From Lachnospiraceae bacterium (GTDB lineage Bacteria; Bacillota; Clostridia; Lachnospirales; Lachnospiraceae): 8,827 bases of DNA. A model generated the notes under the pieces. That model made no database searches, was not told where the DNA came from, and saw nothing but the letters and a program-made list of their open reading frames with translations. This document shows positions 6,382 through 8,827 of the stretch, piece by piece (positions within the stretch are counted from its first letter, which is position 1; every line of letters starts with the position of its first letter). The stretch covers positions 1 to 8,827 of the forward strand of contig JAJBTR010000057.1 of assembly GCA_020860745.1 (NCBI GenBank). The letters are read 5' to 3'. A program made the translations under genes and the position numbers.

Positions 6382-6390
6382 ATTATCACA
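6382..6390 (-). promoter_or_regulatory. Possible extended -10 promoter for the transporter remnant
   Basis: On the minus strand TGT followed by GATAAT (6387-6382) matches an extended -10 element at all but one base. It would start transcription near 6375, about 60 bases before the ATG at 6313. No -35 box stands at 17 bases; two TTGACA words lie further upstream in the tandem repeat described separately. Confidence 0.35.
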
Positions 6391-6413
6391 CACCGGGAGG
6401 TTTTCCGATACAT

Positions 6414-6448
6414 TGTTTTTTGTCAAAAGAATGATGTTTTTTGTCAAA
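6414..6448. repeat. Two direct copies of a 14-base T-rich word, 21 bases apart
   Basis: TGTTTTTTGTCAAA occurs at 6414-6427 and again at 6435-6448. The 21-base period is two helical turns, so both copies face the same side of the DNA. Read on the minus strand each copy contains TTGACA. The second copy overlaps the last codons and the TGA stop of the MATE gene. Confidence 0.7.
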
Positions 6449-7853
6449 CAGTGGTTCCGACAAAATCTTCCGCCTGCTCCAGACGTTTCATTGCCCGCAA
6501 CTCCGCCCACACCATGAGCACCGTCGTCACCGCAGCCAGAAGGTCGGCGATCGGCGCCGAATACAAAATACCCATCAGCCCGAATCGCATCGGCAATATG
6601 ATGATAAGCGGCAATATATAGATCAGCTGGCGGGTCAGCGACAGGAAAACTCCTTTTCTCGGTTTCCCGATCGCCGTAAAAAAGTTCGCTGTAATCGGCT
6701 GCAAAAAGTTTAACCAGGTAAAAAACATAAAAATCTTAAAAAACAGGACGCCAAATTCAAAATATTCCTCCGTGTTGCTGCCAAACCACTCCAGAATCTG
6801 CCGGGGAAAAAGGCGGAAGAAAATAAAGGAAGCCAGCGAGATCACCAGACCAAAAACAAGCGCTGTCAGATAAGCCTCACGCACACGCCTATACTTTTTC
6901 GCTCCGTAGTTAAAGCTCTCGATCGGCTGGGCTCCCTGTGCCAGACCGATAATCACCGAGAGGAAAATCTGGTAAACTTTCATAATAATCCCGCAGCAGG
7001 CCAGCGGAATCGCCTCGCCATAGACCGACAGCGCTCCGTAATAGGTCAGGGAATTGTTCATCACAATCTGAACCACCATCATAAAGATCTGGTTGAAAAA
7101 CGGAGATGTACCGATGACCGTGATCTGTTTTACATACTCCCACCGCAGCCGCAGATGTCCCGGTTTCAGCGGGACCGTTTTAAACCCCCGCATATAGAGG
7201 ATGACGATGGTACCGGAAACAATCTGCCCTATAATAGTAGCCAGAGCCGCCCCGGTCATTCCCCAGTCAAACCCGAGTACAAAGAGCGCATCCAGGAAAA
7301 TATTCAGAATGGCGCCGGTCAGACTGCAGATCATAGTCATCTTCGGACTGCCGTCTGCCCGCATCAGGTGGCCGCCGCCGGTGGTCAGAATCAGGAACGG
7401 AAAGCCGATTGCTGTGACGCGCAGATATTCTTTCGCATAGGGAAATACATTGTCCGGCGTGCCAAAGCCCCGCAACAGCAGAGTCATGAAAATCTCCGCC
7501 ACGGCACACAATATAATACCGCTCAATACCAGCATAACCAGGGCATTGCCGATGTAGTGCGCCGCTTTTTTCGTCTCTCCCCGTCCCATATTCAGGTTAA
7601 AGCAGGCGGAACCGCCGATTCCGAAGAGAAGCGCCAGCGCCGTGCAGGATGTCGTTAATGGAAATACGACATTGGTCGCCGCATTGCCCAGGGTTCCCAC
7701 CGCGTGGCCGATAAAAAGCTGGTCTACAATATTATACACAGCTCCAATCACCATGGCGATAATACTCGGTATGGCAAATTTGATCATCAGGCCGGTCACT
7801 TTTTCGGTGCCCAGCGGATTAGAAGAAGTGCTCAGTGTTTCCAATTTCCTCAC
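6444..7853 (-). CDS. MATE-family multidrug/cation antiporter, MepA-like
   Basis: The protein has 469 residues, the usual length, with about 12 membrane segments in two six-helix halves; the second half begins near residue 242. The N-terminus (about 12-55, ending QLFIGHAVG) is typical of MepA-like MATE proteins. Further hallmarks are a GRGETKKA loop after the second membrane segment (90-97), RADGSPKMTM (165-174) and the LDALFVLGFDWGMTGAA stretch (187-203). The family exports drugs or metabolites across the cytoplasmic membrane in exchange for Na+ or H+; the substrate here cannot be told. The start is a GTG immediately after the TAG of the DUF6062 gene, with AAGGA about ten bases upstream inside that gene, which points to translational coupling. 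There is no obvious terminator after the stop. Confidence 0.93.
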   Translation of the reverse strand: MRKLETLSTSSNPLGTEKVTGLMIKFAIPSIIAMVIGAVYNIVDQLFIGHAVGTLGNAATNVVFPLTTSCTALALLFGIGGSACFNLNMGRGETKKAAHYIGNALVMLVLSGIILCAVAEIFMTLLLRGFGTPDNVFPYAKEYLRVTAIGFPFLILTTGGGHLMRADGSPKMTMICSLTGAILNIFLDALFVLGFDWGMTGAALATIIGQIVSGTIVILYMRGFKTVPLKPGHLRLRWEYVKQITVIGTSPFFNQIFMMVVQIVMNNSLTYYGALSVYGEAIPLACCGIIMKVYQIFLSVIIGLAQGAQPIESFNYGAKKYRRVREAYLTALVFGLVISLASFIFFRLFPRQILEWFGSNTEEYFEFGVLFFKIFMFFTWLNFLQPITANFFTAIGKPRKGVFLSLTRQLIYILPLIIILPMRFGLMGILYSAPIADLLAAVTTVLMVWAELRAMKRLEQAEDFVGTTV

Positions 7854-8627
7854 CTATAATTTTTCCTTGAATACCGGATCCGCCGGATAGCCGCCGCCCA
7901 GTTTCTGCATGGCGCGCTGGATACTGTCGCGGGCATTGCCCCACTCCAGATCCTTTCCCTTGTAATCCATTTTATCACAGAAGCGCTCCACCTCAGCCTG
8001 CACGCGCTGCATGTTCTTCTCCATCAGCTCAAACAGCACCGGATACAGCGCCTGCTTTTCCTTCTCATTCAGCCTGTGCTCGCCCATCTCCAGCAAGTCC
8101 TTAAAATGTCCCATACAGAACCCCTTGCTCTGCTTAATGGTCTCGATAAAGCCCGGGTCCTTGCGGTACATATAGAAAAATGTATCCAGATAATGCTGGT
8201 AATTCATCTCAAAGTGCTCGCAGACATAGCAGGACTTCTGCTTCCCCTGAATCCACTGCCCCACCGTGGTCTCCGGCTTATCCGGGTCAATCTCCGTCTT
8301 CTTCCGCCGCTCCATAAATCCGGTTTTGGAAGGAGTGAAGCTTTTCAGTTCTTTCGTCAATTCCGCATTCAGCTTTTTCAGATGCGTGCTCAGCATCAGC
8401 GCGTTGCCGAGACGGTTGCCGTAATCATACATCATCTTGAAATGATGGCGGCAAAACCCCTTCTCGTCCGTCTCCGCGCGGATGTCATCCTCCATATAAG
8501 AAGACCTGCTTCCCAGGATAAACTCCACTGCGTGCTGCTCCGCCTCGCGTTCCAGCCAGCAGAACGGGCACTCATCCTGTGCCTTAAAGGCGTCATTGAT
8601 CGGTATCTCGTAAATCTTTTCTTTCAT
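7854..8627 (-). CDS. DUF6062 family protein with duplicated CxxC...CxxH metal-site pattern
   Basis: The protein has 257 residues from ATG 8627, chosen because AGGGG lies nine bases upstream; the frame extends to a TTG at 8669 without such support. No signal peptide or membrane segment is seen, so it should be cytoplasmic. Two copies of one pattern stand out: Cys20-x2-Cys23 with Cys59-x2-His62 (KGFCRHHF), and Cys133-x2-Cys136 with Cys171-x2-His174 (KGFCMGHF). The spacing between the two halves of each site is almost the same (35 and 34 residues). This suggests an internal duplication of a small zinc- or iron-binding helical module. The family is common in Lachnospiraceae; its function is not established to my knowledge. 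It is the first gene of a two-gene unit with the MATE transporter. Family assignment is from recognition of the sequence, not from a search. Confidence 0.85.
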   Translation of the reverse strand: MKEKIYEIPINDAFKAQDECPFCWLEREAEQHAVEFILGSRSSYMEDDIRAETDEKGFCRHHFKMMYDYGNRLGNALMLSTHLKKLNAELTKELKSFTPSKTGFMERRKKTEIDPDKPETTVGQWIQGKQKSCYVCEHFEMNYQHYLDTFFYMYRKDPGFIETIKQSKGFCMGHFKDLLEMGEHRLNEKEKQALYPVLFELMEKNMQRVQAEVERFCDKMDYKGKDLEWGNARDSIQRAMQKLGGGYPADPVFKEKL

Positions 8628-8641
8628 AAATGTAAACCCCT

Positions 8642-8702
8642 GTTTTTTAAAAAACTGAGCCCATCCCAAAACAAAAATTCAGCCGTTAGCAGGTACACCT
8701 GC
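8642..8702. promoter_or_regulatory. Two dyads in the leader of the DUF6062 gene
   Basis: GTTTTTTAAAAAAC (8642-8655) is a perfect palindrome 15 bases upstream of the start codon. GCAGGT (8689-8694) and ACCTGC (8697-8702) form a 6-base-arm inverted repeat with a 2-base centre. Either could be an operator. The promoter itself is not clear: a TTTACA on the minus strand at 8743-8738, at the edge of the upstream terminator, is followed at 17 bases only by a poor -10. Confidence 0.4.
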
Positions 8703-8740
8703 ACCGTCTGTCTTTTCATTTTGCTGCTGCTCTGAACTGT

Positions 8741-8766
8741 AAAAAAAGTGTCGCACCGCGACACTT
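8741..8766 (-). terminator. Intrinsic terminator of a gene beyond the right edge
   Basis: On the minus strand a perfect 9-pair stem (8766-8758 with 8754-8746) closes a 3-base loop and runs into seven T residues (8747-8741). The transcript it ends would come from the right, outside the window. It separates that gene from the DUF6062-MATE unit. Confidence 0.85.
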
Positions 8767-8827
8767 CGCGCGCGAGCGGTTGCGCAGCAAAATCTTCCTA
8801 TCCGCGAGCTGCGGGTCTGCCCTGCGG
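8766..8827. repeat. GC-rich stretch dense in small palindromes
   Basis: The last 62 bases hold TCGCGCGCGA (8766-8775, a perfect palindrome), TTGC/GCAA arms (8780-8790), CCGC/GCGG arms (8802-8814) and GGG/CCC arms (8813-8822). No frame here looks like the end of a conserved protein. It may be a dispersed extragenic repeat or the 3' untranslated part of the gene to the right; the window is too short to decide. Confidence 0.3.

Noticed and set aside
8076..8735. Plus-strand open frame opposite the DUF6062 gene
   Set aside because: It is a shadow of the minus-strand gene, running into the terminator region without motifs.
1..8827. CRISPR array, insertion sequence, tRNA or rRNA
   Set aside because: No regularly spaced repeats, transposase motifs, cloverleaf or conserved rRNA words were seen on either strand.

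Overview
The window looks like a piece of chromosome from a gut-type Clostridia, most likely Lachnospiraceae. This is inferred from the protein families (a YesN-like AraC regulator, an Uma2/DUF820 protein, a clostridial stand-alone siroheme/4Fe-4S reductase, a MepA-like MATE pump, a DUF6062 protein), AGGAGG-type ribosome binding sites, AT-rich spacers and moderately GC-rich genes. There is no rRNA, tRNA, CRISPR array, insertion sequence or phage gene. The stops of the intact genes include TAA, TAG and TGA, so the code is standard.

Left part, + strand. A 294-base spacer carries a possible promoter leaving the window leftwards, three dyad symmetries and the promoter of a 747-residue, cysteine-containing right-handed beta-helix protein with no signal peptide (295-2538). 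A clear hairpin terminator follows. Next comes an Uma2/DUF820 nuclease-fold gene whose own promoter and ribosome binding site are intact but whose first 22 codons contain two in-frame stops (2660-3205), so I annotate it as a pseudogene. An AraC-type regulator with a degenerate GGDEF-like sensor region and no receiver domain follows (3257-4489).

Middle part, - strand. The regulator converges, with a 23-base gap, on a 326-residue AsrC-like sulfite/nitrite reductase homologue with an inserted two-cluster ferredoxin domain (4513-5493). Its 415-base upstream region holds a promoter, a near-perfect 22-base palindrome just upstream of the -35 box, and a long hairpin. Then comes a 134-residue membrane protein (5909-6313) that looks like the N-terminus of a major facilitator transporter joined to a C-terminal end, i.e. 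an internally deleted transporter.

Right part, - strand. A DUF6062 protein with two copies of a CxxC...CxxH metal-site pattern (7854-8627) is joined without any gap to a full-length MATE efflux transporter (6444-7853), which suggests one translationally coupled operon. A strong terminator for a gene outside the window and a GC-rich palindromic stretch close the right edge.

I see no multi-gene system that is clearly new. The items most worth a second look are the leaderless beta-helix protein, the doubly interrupted Uma2 gene, the internally deleted transporter, the duplicated metal site in DUF6062 and the palindrome in front of the reductase gene.
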